A stretch of DNA of 64,000 bases. Source: Leishmania infantum JPCM5. Lineage: Eukaryota > Euglenozoa > Kinetoplastea > Trypanosomatida > Trypanosomatidae. The DNA is taken from NCBI RefSeq assembly GCF_000002875.2, contig NC_009415.2, forward strand, positions 382,001 to 446,000, in the 5' to 3' direction. Shown here piece after piece: positions 34,240-44,974 of the stretch. Each line of letters opens with the position of its first letter. The first letter of the stretch is position 1. The notes beneath the pieces were generated by a model. That model saw only the letters and a program-made list of their open reading frames with translations, searched no databases and had not been told where the DNA came from. The translations under genes and the position numbers were made by a program.

Positions 34240-36356
34240 GGCGCCTCTGCTCTTTGCCTCTCTCCCTCGTCTGCTAGGGCGTCTGCGAAGGGTGGGTGGA
34301 TGTATGCCACTGGCCGATCCGCGTTGGTGAGTGGGCCGGTGCGGCGAGAGAAAGAGAGCGAGAGAGAAGCGTATGCGTGCCAAGTGAAATCGATCGTTCC
34401 CTCGAGGAATAATACACGGCAAAGTCGGTCCAGTGGCCCGGCAGCACACGAAGTAAACACAGCGAAAGGAAAAGGATAGCGCAGTGTCCGACACGCTGTA
34501 TCCGTGAAAGCAACCCGAGCTACTTGCGGAAGAGAAACGCACAAAGAGAGGTGCAGAGGGAGCGAAGAAACGATATGCGTCGTAGTGTGCGCGAGTGGCG
34601 TGTGAGGAGGGCGAGGCGCGATGCATTCCGATAAGAAGTGAGGTGGAGAGTGAGTCCATTGGGCAAGTTTGCTCCTGCTGCTGCTGCGTGGGTGAACGAG
34701 TGCGTGCAACGCACTTGCACCTAACGCATGGATTTTGTGCCCCTGCTTCCGCAGGAGGTAGTGTCTCTGGAAACCATGTATCAGAGGCATCTCTCGATGT
34801 ACGCGACGCTGACTGCCCCGTCAGCACATGGGCAGTTAACGTCGCACGCAAGGCCGCGGTGGTGAGAAGCGACACCGCTCATCTTCTGCGCGGGCGCGCA
34901 ACAGCGTGCTGTGCTAGCGGATGATGCGCCTGGCTACGATAAAAAAAACGCCACCGGCGCGTTTTGGCACCTCTTGTGCTTTCGCTTTTTGTTTTCTGTC
35001 ATTGATCCTCGATCAAGCTAAGCATGTTTTAACGTTACCGCCGCACACCTAGACATCATCGCATTAAGAAAGCGAGAGGGGACAACACCGGCAAGCACAA
35101 GCACAACATACTCTTCCTCTTCCCCGCCAGTGCTCAGAGCAGATACAAAAAAAAATGCGGCCTCGAAGCACAGCAATGAGAAGGGGCGAGCGACTGCGGC
35201 GGGGGCGGGGTCGATGAGTCCGGTGGTGCTTAAGGCGTTCCTCGTTCTTTTCGCGCGTGTGGTAGACTTCCACTACAACGAGACCGGCAACAGGCTGGAG
35301 GCGGCAGACATCACAAGAATGAGAAGAACACAGTTTCCCTACATCAACCTCTGACAGGGCTCTGCCCTCCATTTTGTTGTCCTGTGCGCGGCCGCAGGTG
35401 GAGGACTCAAGAGAGGCGCTTGTGGTTGGAGGAGAGCACGACACAAGCGACGCCGAACAGCCGAGCTCACGGAAGAGAGTGTGTGCGTAAGAGAGTGATG
35501 GTCACTTATAGAATCAAGCAAAAACACCAAAATGACAAAAAAAAAACTCACATCACCTGCTTTCACGCACAAGAGTTTGACGTGTGCTGCCGGGCGGCTA
35601 ATAGACAACCTGAGTTTCTCAAGGCCCGGTACTGCAAGAGGCCATTTTCAAGGGTGGGAAGAAGACAAGCTCTCAGGCGCCGCCACAGCTGATCGGAGAC
35701 GATATGGCCCATTACGCCAGCACGCCAGCAATGACTTTTCAAAATCACGTAGAGGCACAGCGCGAAAGAGAATGGGCTGCACAGGTCGGAAAAGAAGCAA
35801 GGTAACAAAATCAAAAAAAAAAACAGAGGAGGAGAGGCAAAGGAGCCGCACACCCAGTAGGGAATGCGTGAGGCTACAGCATCCGTGCACGCTCACAGTC
35901 TGCCCCCATCCCATTTCATGCGCCCTCTTTTGCGACGGGAACGAGAGCTCCGGCGGCGCGGCCCTCAATGGCTGAGGCCGTGGAGGATCGACACGGTACC
36001 TGAGACAGAGTAAGCCGCCGTACTGAGAGACGTGGAAGGGGGCGTCACAACTGGTGTAGCGCAACAGGCACGAGGACGGCCTACACCTCCACCTCCATCG
36101 GACGTATTCTCACACAGGCAAAAAAAAAAAGAAACCTTCGCTTGCTGCCCTACAGAGGCACGCGCATGCGCACAATCTCATGAAGCTGAACGTCCAAGAC
36201 AGAAAAAAAAGCGCATAGCAGCCGGCGAGTCCGAAGAGTCTGCTAGGAGAGAGTGCCGGCTAGGGCAGTGTAAACGCTGTGCAGGTCGTTTCTCTTGCTA
36301 TCGATATTTCGACACCGTCTGGTCGACTGCCCTGCACACGGTCACGGCGCCACAGC
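34240..36356. other. Intergenic region upstream of the nucleoporin gene
   Basis: No minus-strand gene supported. It includes the short plus-strand frame at 35214-35354. An in-frame extension upstream of the nucleoporin ATG up to 34875 has no protein-like pattern. Confidence 0.5.
35214..35354 (+). other. Short plus-strand open frame with coding-like codon use (46 codons)
   Basis: An ATG at 35214 opens MSPVVLKAFLVLFARVVDFH and continues to a TGA at 35352-35354. Third positions are about 70% G or C up to the last dozen codons, and the residues look protein-like. It runs against the direction of every other gene here. It may be a remnant, a small gene or chance. Confidence 0.2.
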
Positions 36357-36823
36357 AGAGTTCTCGTTTGCTTTTCTTCGGCGTGTCGACTATAGCATGA
36401 GCAAGCCAGCAGATATATGCGCATGCGGCCGAAGCTCACCTGCCTCTGCGGCACTGCAGCTGTGCCCAGCAGCCACGGCAACCAGCTCCGCTCGGCGTCG
36501 CTCAATCAGGTGCAACCCCACTGCGGACAGCGCAGGCCAGGTCCGGGGCTGCGCTCGGCAGCACCGCAACGCCGCAGAGGCAGAAGAGACCACCGTGCAC
36601 GCACATATTTGTTGGACCGTCGACACAATGCTCAGTGAGCTGTCACACACCTGATCACCATCACCACGCGTCGGTCCAGCACAGCCCTGTCCGCCCACAC
36701 CGGCAGTCCGCAGCCAGCACCCAAGCGCAGGCTGCAGGCTGCTTGGCGTCCCCCACAGAGTTGGTGTAGTGGACCCTTCATGCCACGCGCTGTGCTGGCC
36801 GGCATCCTCGGGGGCTGTAAATA
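36357..36823 (-). repeat. SIDER-like repeat, second family, copy C (467 bp)
   Basis: A 467-bp unit that recurs at 56465-56931 with an offset of 20108 nt. I see only three differences: one C/T near the low end (36406) and two near the high end (in CATCCTCG vs CATCCTCA and two bases later). It lies about 415 nt past the stop of the 638-aa gene. It carries no convincing gene; its frames are open by chance in GC-rich sequence. Classification as SIDER rests on length, dispersion and 3'-UTR position. Confidence 0.65.
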
Positions 36824-37237
36824 AATCAAAACGAAAGCAGCGCCACCGAAAGGAGAGCCATGAAAGGAGGGACGACGACAACATGGGCGTACGCGAGCGC
36901 ACAGAAGAGAGGGCAGCAGAAGACACGGCGGTTAAATAGGAGAAGGAGGAAAATTAAAGACGAAAACACAGCCGTGCAGAAATGAGAAAGAAAACAGAAG
37001 TATAGTCGATCGAGTGTGATCGGCGTGGAATCCAACCCGTGCACAGGCATGCATACGCAAGTAAGCTGGCAAAGGTGTAGAGGATGGAGAGCTGACCCGG
37101 TGTCAATCAGCGACTGCAGCACTGCTCATCACGCAGCAGCATAGAGTGCGCATGAGCCAATCAAGCGCCCCCTCAGGTCGCGCAAGAGCGAACGTTCGCC
37201 TCCTTTGCACAGTGTGCCCGATCATTGATCGGCCTGG

Positions 37238-39154
37238 CTACTCCAGAGGCTTCATGCGAAACATCTGCTTCAACGCGGAGAAGCGCTCGCAGAAGCGCTG
37301 CATGACGGCCTTGCGCGGCAGCATTGCTGCAGGGGCCGTGGAAAACGCGTTTGCGTGCCCCTGAGTGCCGCCAGTAAGCGTGCCGTGGGTGCTTACATCG
37401 TCCCGCACAGCCTCATCGCCGCGAGGCACTCGTGAAGATCCGTTCTTTCGCTGGCGCTGGAGAGGGCTCACGGTGGAGTTATCGCGGCGACTCTTCGAAG
37501 TCGATAGGGAGCGGTCGGGAGGCGTCGGCGAGCCTGAGGACAGCGCTGAAGACGAGTAGGCCGAGAAGGTGAAGCGGGAGCCCTTAGTGAGGCACATGGT
37601 GGAGGGGAGGAGCCCTTTGCGGGCTCTCGGGCTTGGAGTCGCCGCTGCCACAGGTGGAGGGGCGCCCCACAGTGGGACTCGTGTGGCCCGGGTAGTGGGC
37701 GCGCTCACCGAAACAGGAGGTCGATTGGGCGAAAGCGCAGGAGCAGCAGCCCGCATTACGTGGTAGTCGGAGTCGCGGGCATCACTCCTGATGGGCGGCA
37801 TCGTTGTATCCGGAAAAGATGGCACCACCTCCAACGGTACAACGTTGCGAGCAACATCAGTCAAGACGAAGGTTGGATCGCTCCCGGTGGCCTCTTCTGG
37901 CGCGGATGGCACCGACAACCGCGACTCCAAGGCATCGCGCTCCATCGAGCTCAAAGTAGTCCAATCTGGAGAGCGTACGTGTGGGAAGTCCAGCGCAGAG
38001 AAGACACCCATCCTTTCGCTCTGCCTACTCAGTAGCGATTCGAAGCCACTGGCGCTGCTGCTGTCACCGTCATCACTGTCACCGCTGTACGCATCCCTGC
38101 ACAGCTGGGTCGTCGGGGGGGAGTAGTCGAATCCCTCGGCCTCCCACCCGTGCCGCATCGGGGCCGCCGGCAGCAGCGCCCGCAGCTTCTGCTGGCTGCG
38201 ACCACGGCTATCGACCTTCTGCGGTGGCGTTTGAGGCAGCGGCTGCGTCTGGCGGAGAAAAAGCGGCACCCCATTTTTTTGAAGCGGCGTCTCGTGATGC
38301 AGCGCTGGTATCGAGGACAATATGCCAGAGCCTCGTGAAGCGTTCCCTGGCAGCTGCGTTGGTGGGTTGTGAAACGTTTTCACAGCGTCCTCATCGCCAT
38401 CATTGTCTGTCCGCGCAGAGCCCGTCGCAGACGCAGGCGCGACAAGCTCGACAGACGCATGGGGCGCGGTTCTGAAGCTGTCCCCGCGCAGACACGTGTG
38501 TGGCTTCGCAACACCGCGGTACGATTTCTCCTGCTGTTGCCGTCGTTGTTGCTGCTGCTGTTCGCGCAATCGAAGGCGTTGCTTTTTGAGCTCGTGAGCG
38601 AGTCGAAAGAACTCCTCGGTTTTGTTCTCGCGTCGCCGCCCCTCGGGTGGCGAAGGAGGAGCGGGTGAAAGGATTTGAGGCCGCGATGGGAGGAGCGAGC
38701 GAGGTGGGCAAGATGGAATTCGAGCAGCGTTGGCAACAGCTTGTCGTGCTCCCCCATTCCGCGCCGCAACATTGTTTTCAGCAATGAGCACGCTTGCGCA
38801 CCAGTTCTCCGTTGTCAATGAGATGCCTGCAAACTGCGATGTCAACTGCCGCTGACTCACCTCCGTGTACATCGGCTCGGCTGCTGCGAGAGAGGCACCG
38901 TAAGCAGTGCTCTGCTGTTTCTTTGGGTTGTCGAGCCTTCCCAGACCCGCCGATTTCCCCCAGTAGCTCCTTTGCTTGTCCGTGAAGGCCGCAGTGCACG
39001 CGAAAGGGTTGAGGGAGGTGCTGGACTGGTGATTGCTGAGAAGGCCACTGTCCTCCTCTGTTTTGTCCTCGGCCGGCCGGCCACGCGCTGGCGAGAGGGG
39101 GTTAGCGGGTCGGGGGGTCGCCGCCGACGCATCCAGAAAGGAGACGTACTCCAT
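37238..39154 (-). CDS. Hypothetical protein with short Gln-rich coil, 638 aa
   Basis: The reading frame is long, ATG-initiated at 39154 (MEYVSFLDASAAT) and has typical GC-rich codon use, so it is likely a real gene. I recognise no family. Residues 90-130 (MYTEVSQRQLTSQFAGISL and following) look the most ordered. A highly charged helix with a Gln run lies at about 175-212 and may form a short coiled coil. The rest is Ser/Pro/Arg-rich and probably disordered, with clusters that could be phosphorylated. There is no clear membrane segment after this start; an upstream in-frame hydrophobic stretch belongs to the pyrimidine-rich leader. A SIDER-like repeat (36357-36823) lies about 415 nt beyond the stop. 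Confidence 0.72.
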   Translation of the reverse strand: MEYVSFLDASAATPRPANPLSPARGRPAEDKTEEDSGLLSNHQSSTSLNPFACTAAFTDKQRSYWGKSAGLGRLDNPKKQQSTAYGASLAAAEPMYTEVSQRQLTSQFAGISLTTENWCASVLIAENNVAARNGGARQAVANAARIPSCPPRSLLPSRPQILSPAPPSPPEGRRRENKTEEFFRLAHELKKQRLRLREQQQQQRRQQQEKSYRGVAKPHTCLRGDSFRTAPHASVELVAPASATGSARTDNDGDEDAVKTFHNPPTQLPGNASRGSGILSSIPALHHETPLQKNGVPLFLRQTQPLPQTPPQKVDSRGRSQQKLRALLPAAPMRHGWEAEGFDYSPPTTQLCRDAYSGDSDDGDSSSASGFESLLSRQSERMGVFSALDFPHVRSPDWTTLSSMERDALESRLSVPSAPEEATGSDPTFVLTDVARNVVPLEVVPSFPDTTMPPIRSDARDSDYHVMRAAAPALSPNRPPVSVSAPTTRATRVPLWGAPPPVAAATPSPRARKGLLPSTMCLTKGSRFTFSAYSSSALSSGSPTPPDRSLSTSKSRRDNSTVSPLQRQRKNGSSRVPRGDEAVRDDVSTHGTLTGGTQGHANAFSTAPAAMLPRKAVMQRFCERFSALKQMFRMKPLE

Positions 39155-42018
39155 CCCGCAACGCGTCAATGTCTTTGGGCGATGAGGAGAGTGCCCGTAG
39201 ACAGACGCGGTGATGTCCGGGGAAAGACACCAACAAAGAAAAAAGAGCCGTGAAAAAAAAAACAGGGAAAAAACATAAACGGCCATCAAGAGAACTGAGG
39301 AGAACGCCAAGACAAGCAGAAAGAGGGGGGAGACGACGAGCAAAGCCGGAGAACAGCAGAAGCGAAGAGCGGCACCTCTGTGCTGCGTGCGTCGACGGCC
39401 ACGCGTGACTCACTTTCGAAAAGGGAGGTGAGTAACGGGGAGGTCCGCACGGCAGCCGGCCGACCACAGAGAAAGAGATATAGAGAGTGAGAGAATGAGG
39501 AGAGTGCACGCAGAAGCAGAAAAGATGAAAGGCCCACACGCAGCAACGATCAAGCAAGCACACACAAACAAAAAAAAAACGAAAATCAAGAAATGAAAGA
39601 GCCGCACAGGAGTGAGAGCCAGCGACAGGAGAGCATAGAAAACAGAAAGTCGGAGCGCTCACACTGCTGGAGCGAGTCGGGGGGCGCCTCGGAGTGACGA
39701 TTGAGAGAGAGAGGGACTTAGTTACGGGGTAAGGAGAAGAGGGAGTGGGGGTAGGGTGTGTGGGCGGATGGGCGGACGCAAGGAGACGCCAAGCGATGTC
39801 GGGATGATGGAGAGACACGTGGAAGCACAAGAAAGGAAAACTCGAAACCCAAGAAAAACCCTGCACAGAAATGTGAAGAAACAAAAGGATATTTGGAAAA
39901 GCGAAGAAGTGCGGGCAGAATAAACGGGAGAGGGCAGAGTAAGAAGAGTCCCACAGACGCCTTGCTGCAGCGATGGCTCCACGTTCTCTCTCTTCCGCGG
40001 AAGCGGTGAACGGCGACAGACGCACAGACAGAGAGAGATGGAGGGAGCGAGGGATGTGGGCCGTTAAGGAAGAAGAGAAGAGAATACGAAGAACACGCAA
40101 GAAGAAGCAGATGGGAAGGATAAAAGGTGGCGCACGACAAGCGGATTGAAAACCTGTTGTGCTGCTGCGGAGGGGGGAGGGAGAGAGAGAGAGTGGGGGA
40201 GACCGGAATACAGAAGAAGAGGAGGACGGGCAACCTACAAGACGCACACAAAGAAAGGGGGGACAACAGTCACAGACGACCTCAAAGAAAAACAAAAATA
40301 AAAACAACAACAGGTGCGCAGTGCCTCACCTCTTGCTTCGATTTCCAAGCTGCTCAGTTTGCCTGCTCGTTATGTGTTGATAATAGTCTTTTGTTTTTCG
40401 TTAGTGTGATGCTACTCTCCCGGTGGTGGACCCTCATCAGTCCCCACCACCACCACCATAGATATATATCTGGCGTTTTCGCCGCGCCCAGAGTCGGTGG
40501 ATAGAACCGCGCGCCCGAACACGCCCGGCGGTACGAAGAAAGCCGTGGAAGAGGTGTGAAGGAGAGATGAAACGGCAAACGGATGCTTAGGGTGTATATA
40601 GGCCCATATACACATATATACGTATGGATGTATCGGTCTATGGACTGCTCGTGCCGCTGACTGCTTATCTGCACTTGGAGGGGTGATGAAATGCAGAAAG
40701 CAAAAACGTTTCCAAGGCAGAGGAGACGGCCTCTACACAAGCAACGTCGCGGCACACAGAGTTTCAGTGGCCCCAAATCGAAGATGACACAAGAGAGAGC
40801 AGCCTCAAGCGCGGACTTACAGGAGAGGGATGTTGCAGCCGTGTGAGGAGCGCCGCAGGTCTCCGACGTGCATGCAAAAGAGAAAGAAAAAACGAACAGC
40901 ACCACACGAAAATAGGCGGAAGGAAAGGGCGTTTACCAGTCTGCGTGCAACGTGTTTTCCACGTTGGCGTGCACCCTAGCCCACCTTCTCTCCTGCTGGA
41001 GCGACGAGAGGCAGCGGGAGACAGGGTGGGTGAAGCGCAGAGATCGTTATCTGTGGCTGCCTCTACACGCGGAGGCGGCAGGCCGACACACGAAAGAAGT
41101 GAGACGAGGAAAGGGGAAAAAGAGAAATAGCGGCTACAAGTATGGCTTGAAACTCCTCCTCCTCTACCACGAGAGATGGGAGGGAGGGGAAAGAAAGACA
41201 GCGTAGGCTCCCCTGCAGCGGAGCTAGCAATCTACACACGCGCGCGACAGGGCTTCCACGTGCACAGACATACACGATACGCTAAAAAATGTGCAGATGA
41301 ACCACAAGAGCAAACGAAGGGAAACTGCACTTCCGCTGTGTGCAACCGAAAGGCAGCAACTCTGTGGTGGTGCACTGTGCGTGACGAGTGCGTATCACTG
41401 CAAGGCGGGCGTGCCCTGTATGCGGTGTCGAGAACGGGAACAAGTGGATGGTACGTGAAAGGAAGAAGGGCAGGAAAGAATAGGTGGAGATTAGAAAAAG
41501 GGGAGCACTCGTACCGCAGCCATACATCGGTACTCGGGCTCTGCAAACACCATCAGTAAACCACTTCTGTGGGTGATGGGGCTGTTTGCCCTTGTTCAGC
41601 CAGCCCTGCGACCGGCTTGTCTGCCGCGACAGTAGGCGCCTGATAGGAGGTAGGCGAGTTGCTGCCCGTTGGCCCTCTGTGCCCTTTGTTCGTATCGTTT
41701 TTTTTTGTCGAAGTCCAGTGATCCGTGATGCAGACATCTCGCACCTCTCTCTTCGCTTTCGCAGTGACGGTGATAGGCCGCTCGCACATGCCCACAAATG
41801 GCACTCACGCGGCGTAGCGGGTAACGAACAACGCCGGAAAGAGAAGGTGGGCAAGCATTCACAACAAAAACAAAACAATAAGAACGCCTACAAGGTGCCT
41901 GTGTCCTCACATCACAGCGTGCGAACACCCCCTGAGCCGTGCACGCGGAAAGAGTCGATTCTTCCGCTACACGGATAGAGCCGGCAGCAGAATCGCATTC
42001 GATGTACCGCTAGAGCCC
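39155..42018. other. Intergenic region
   Basis: No gene supported. The first part (39155-40320) is purine-rich on the plus strand, which matches a pyrimidine-rich leader for the 638-aa gene. The remainder has open frames without family features. Confidence 0.5.
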
Positions 42019-42657
42019 CTACGAGGCCGGTTCACTGCAACGCGTCTGAGATGCTCGCCGCAACGCAGTGCGGAAGCCGTGGCACGAGAGCGGTGCGTCG
42101 AGGGCCGCCATCGCGGGTGGCTCCAACGAAGTCGCTCGCATGGCATGGTGCATATCTCGCTTGTTAGTTCGACCGCACGGAAGTGCAGCTAAGGTCAGCT
42201 CCCCTACAGGAGGCGCCGAGCCCACCAGCACTCGCCCAATCAGCTCCACCTCCTCGAACTCGCTAAAGGCCCGCCCCACATAAGCAGCCCCCGGCTCCGC
42301 ACGAGTCACGGCGCGCACTTCGAGACCAGATGACCTCATAGCGGCCACCGGGTTGTCGCGTACCGCCAGCACCTGTGTGCGCCCTGATATCGTACCCGGA
42401 ATCCCGGAGGCGACCGTATGAATAAGGTTCCCCTCAAAGAGAACGTCGCGCGTCGTCCTCCACGCCTCGTCTATCTCAAACCGCAGCACCGGAGCTAGAG
42501 AGATGCATACACCACGCAGAAGTTTGCCAGAGGTGTTCGAGACCACCTTACACTGCACGCCAAAAACGTTCTGTCCAACCTGCAACGGCAACGCCTCTAG
42601 AGTGAGTTGAACCTTGAGCTCGCGGGCCCGTGGCGAAGCACGAGCATACGAGCTCAT
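42019..42657 (-). CDS. Hypothetical protein, 212 aa
   Basis: An intact ATG frame with an in-frame TGA about 90 nt upstream of the ATG, so this is the earliest possible start. Residues 10-160 alternate hydrophobic and polar residues (for example LEALPLQVGQNVFGVQCKV and VLFEGNLIHTV), which suggests a beta-sandwich, perhaps arrestin-like or an adaptor ear. I cannot support a family name. The last 50 residues are low in complexity. The gene sits just downstream of the degenerate region at 42856-43794, so it may be the surviving 3' part of a larger ancestral gene. The alternative is an independent small gene. Codon use is typical of the neighbouring genes. Confidence 0.6.
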   Translation of the reverse strand: MSSYARASPRARELKVQLTLEALPLQVGQNVFGVQCKVVSNTSGKLLRGVCISLAPVLRFEIDEAWRTTRDVLFEGNLIHTVASGIPGTISGRTQVLAVRDNPVAAMRSSGLEVRAVTRAEPGAAYVGRAFSEFEEVELIGRVLVGSAPPVGELTLAALPCGRTNKRDMHHAMRATSLEPPAMAALDAPLSCHGFRTALRRASQTRCSEPAS

Positions 42658-42855
42658 AGATGGGACAACGCAGGCAAGCGCCGTTCCAGAAGCAGCGGGC
42701 AGCGTCCCTGCAACGGCTTGACTTGTTGGTGGGCTTCATCTGTGCCTGGCCAACGCCGCGAGTCTGCGGCGCCTCGGTGACGCATCGATTGCAGGGCAGT
42801 GGCAGGATCGCCCCGGCATGAAAGTCCCTCAGAGCAGATGTCAACTCTTTTCGGT

Positions 42856-43794
42856 TTAGTCCTCAGACGTACAGCCGCACGTAGGAATGCAGGGCGGCCT
42901 GTGCGTTGCTATACTGCCCATCCTAGACGCGAGTAAAAGGGTCGAAAAACTCGGCGGCCGTGACGCTGGCAGCAGGTAGCCGAGCGGGTACATGTAGCGG
43001 CTGGCTGGGAACCGGACAAAGACGCCTTCGGCAGCCGCCACCTGCGACAGAATCGAAGGAGCGATTCTGTCGCACCATGCCAGGGCAGAGCTAGGTGCTT
43101 TCACGGCAGCGCAACGTGCTGGCCGCATCGTCGTCGCTTCCGCCGGGGTCGTCGTCCTTGGCAACGCGTCAGTGAGCGTCGCTGCCTTGATCCGCTCGGG
43201 CATCTGCACGCGGTTGGCGTTAGTGCGGGGACGACGACTTTGTTGCCTCCCCGAGGATCGGCGTCTTCTGCATGAGCAGCGGGCACGCCATTGCGGCCGC
43301 CCCTCCATAACGCGTGCCCCTGCCGGCTAATGCTATATTGCACACTGCGAGTTTCGGACTGCCTCACCTGGTCCACGAGCGCGTGGACTTCCGCCTCGAC
43401 GCTGACCTTCAGGTATATGCTTCCCATTTCAAACGGAATGGCAGCGTCCATGATAAGGCGCGTCTCCCACGGCATCACCGGCGCCGCAGTGCTCATGCGC
43501 GAGACGGAGCGGCAGTAATGGGCGCGCTGAGCAGCGTCAATCCAAGAATCGATTCACGGGAGATGTCAGCACACTGAGAAGGTCGTCATCTGCACTCCCC
43601 CCGCACACCCACCCCACGCTGAAGTACTCTTCTGTGGCCCGGAGAGGAGGAGAGTAATCCAGAGTTGCGGCAATACGAGGCAGGGCACTCAGGGCAAGCA
43701 ACAATCGAGGGTAGAGAAAGAGGCGTGTGCAGAGCCATGGGCAGTGGCGGCGGCAGCAGTTGTTTGCATACGCAAAAGCAGTCCCATCGAGCAT
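42856..43794 (-). pseudogene. Frame-disrupted gene remnant next to a SIDER-like repeat
   Basis: Protein-like, codon-biased sequence runs on the minus strand but in shifting frames. The first segment starts at the ATG at 43794 (MLDGTAFAY) and stops at 43537. The coding-like signal then continues in another frame through MSTAAPVMPWETRLIMDAA (43496 downward) to about residue HALWRG near 43300. A third segment in a different frame (including LAWCDRIAPSILSQVAAAEG) ends at a stop at 42856. The simplest reading is a former gene of about 310 codons with at least two frameshifts. Sequencing errors are an alternative. Its 5' end lies 100 nt from the SIDER-like repeat at 43894-44402, which may have taken the place of its upstream region. 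No family recognised. Confidence 0.45.
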
Positions 43795-43893
43795 CCGTTG
43801 CTTCGCTCTCCGACTCTTATGTGGGCGACGCTCGTCTGCAGAAGGAGATTTTTGATTCCTTGTTGCGCTTCTTCTTTCTACATCGCAACATGG

Positions 43894-44402
43894 GCCAAAC
43901 TCCACCCGGACTGCCACAGCCCCCCATCGCCTGGTGCGGAGAAGCGCTCGTAGACACACGCCTTACAGCAGTGCGCCGACTCAGCCATCGGAGCACGGTC
44001 TCCGCTTCAAGCGCTGCCCACGCCACACCTCACAGCCGCTCCCTCCTCAAGCCGGCAGTCACGCCTTGCACCTCTCTCTGGGTGAAACGCGGACGCCCCA
44101 CACCAGCAGGGCAGCAGCGGCTGGGTAAAATACGCCCGAGTCAAGCTGGCACACCCTGCCCATCACATCGATGGCACAAGCGCGTCCACTGTCGCAGGTC
44201 CCTTCGACGCGACGCCAGCCAGGACCTCACTGCCGACGTCAGTAGCCGTGCATCGCTCTGACCTCTCCCTACGTAGGTAGGTGCGCCGCCCTGCCACCAC
44301 CAGAAGTAGCTCAGCGCCTGGCAGGGGGATGGAGGGGAGGAGGGCTGCTTGGCTTCCGCCCACGTACAGAGTGGGGGGCAGGGAAATGGGGGCACTGAAG
44401 CC
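43894..44402 (-). repeat. SIDER-like retroposon copy B (509 bp)
   Basis: Same element as 25333-25841, same orientation, offset exactly 18561 nt along its whole length. It lies about 570 nt beyond the stop of the CFAP300 homolog and immediately before the frame-broken remnant. Outside the boundaries the flanks are unrelated (GCCT then GAAATACC here, GCCC then TTCGATAA there), so the unit is a dispersed element and not part of a larger duplication. Confidence 0.7.
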
Positions 44403-44974
44403 TGAAATACCACGCACGGAGATGTGTCACAACCCCCTTCGTCGTGGGCGCATGTCGCTAGAGAAACGACAAAACACGACTGAAGCACACACCCAATCGC
44501 CATCACGCCAGGGCGACGGAAAGGTGACGAAGACGCGGCGACTACTGCCGGCAGAGAGCGGAGCCCCGCGCCCCGTGCCGCCGCTTCTGTGCACGTGGAG
44601 ACCCGGACAATCGTGCCCTTCTCTCAAACGAAGAAGGAGCGCCCCTCTCTTTCAGAGAGGCTCGTATCGGCACGTGCGCGCGCATCGAGCACCGTGTAAC
44701 GGAGAGGCGAGCGCCTCCGCACCGCTACAAAAAAGCGCAGCTGAGAAGGCGAATAGGAAGGAGCCAACGTGCCTATGCGGTGTTCTCCGCTGGGCGGAGG
44801 CGAAGGCGAGGAGAACTGCTGCCCTGCTCTGGAGAACAGAGAGAGAGACCGCCTCCCAGTGAGAGCCATGCCCGCCAGTCAAGGTGTGAAGAACGACAGG
44901 GAGGCGATCTTTCTCTTTCCACGCTCGTGAGTGAGTCCGCCCGTAGCACGAGAGAGGACATCGCCCGTCCCGCG
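44403..44974. other. 3' flank of the CFAP300 homolog
   Basis: About 570 nt between the SIDER-like repeat and the CFAP300 stop. No gene seen. Presumed 3' UTR. Confidence 0.5.

Noticed and set aside
36390..36926. Open frame inside the 467-bp repeat, repeated near 56498-57079
   Set aside because: The shared protein exists only because the repeat is duplicated. No known domain and no start context.
43665..44261. Plus-strand frame through the SIDER-like repeat, also near 25302-25700
   Set aside because: Identity reflects the repeated DNA; the frame has no protein family features.
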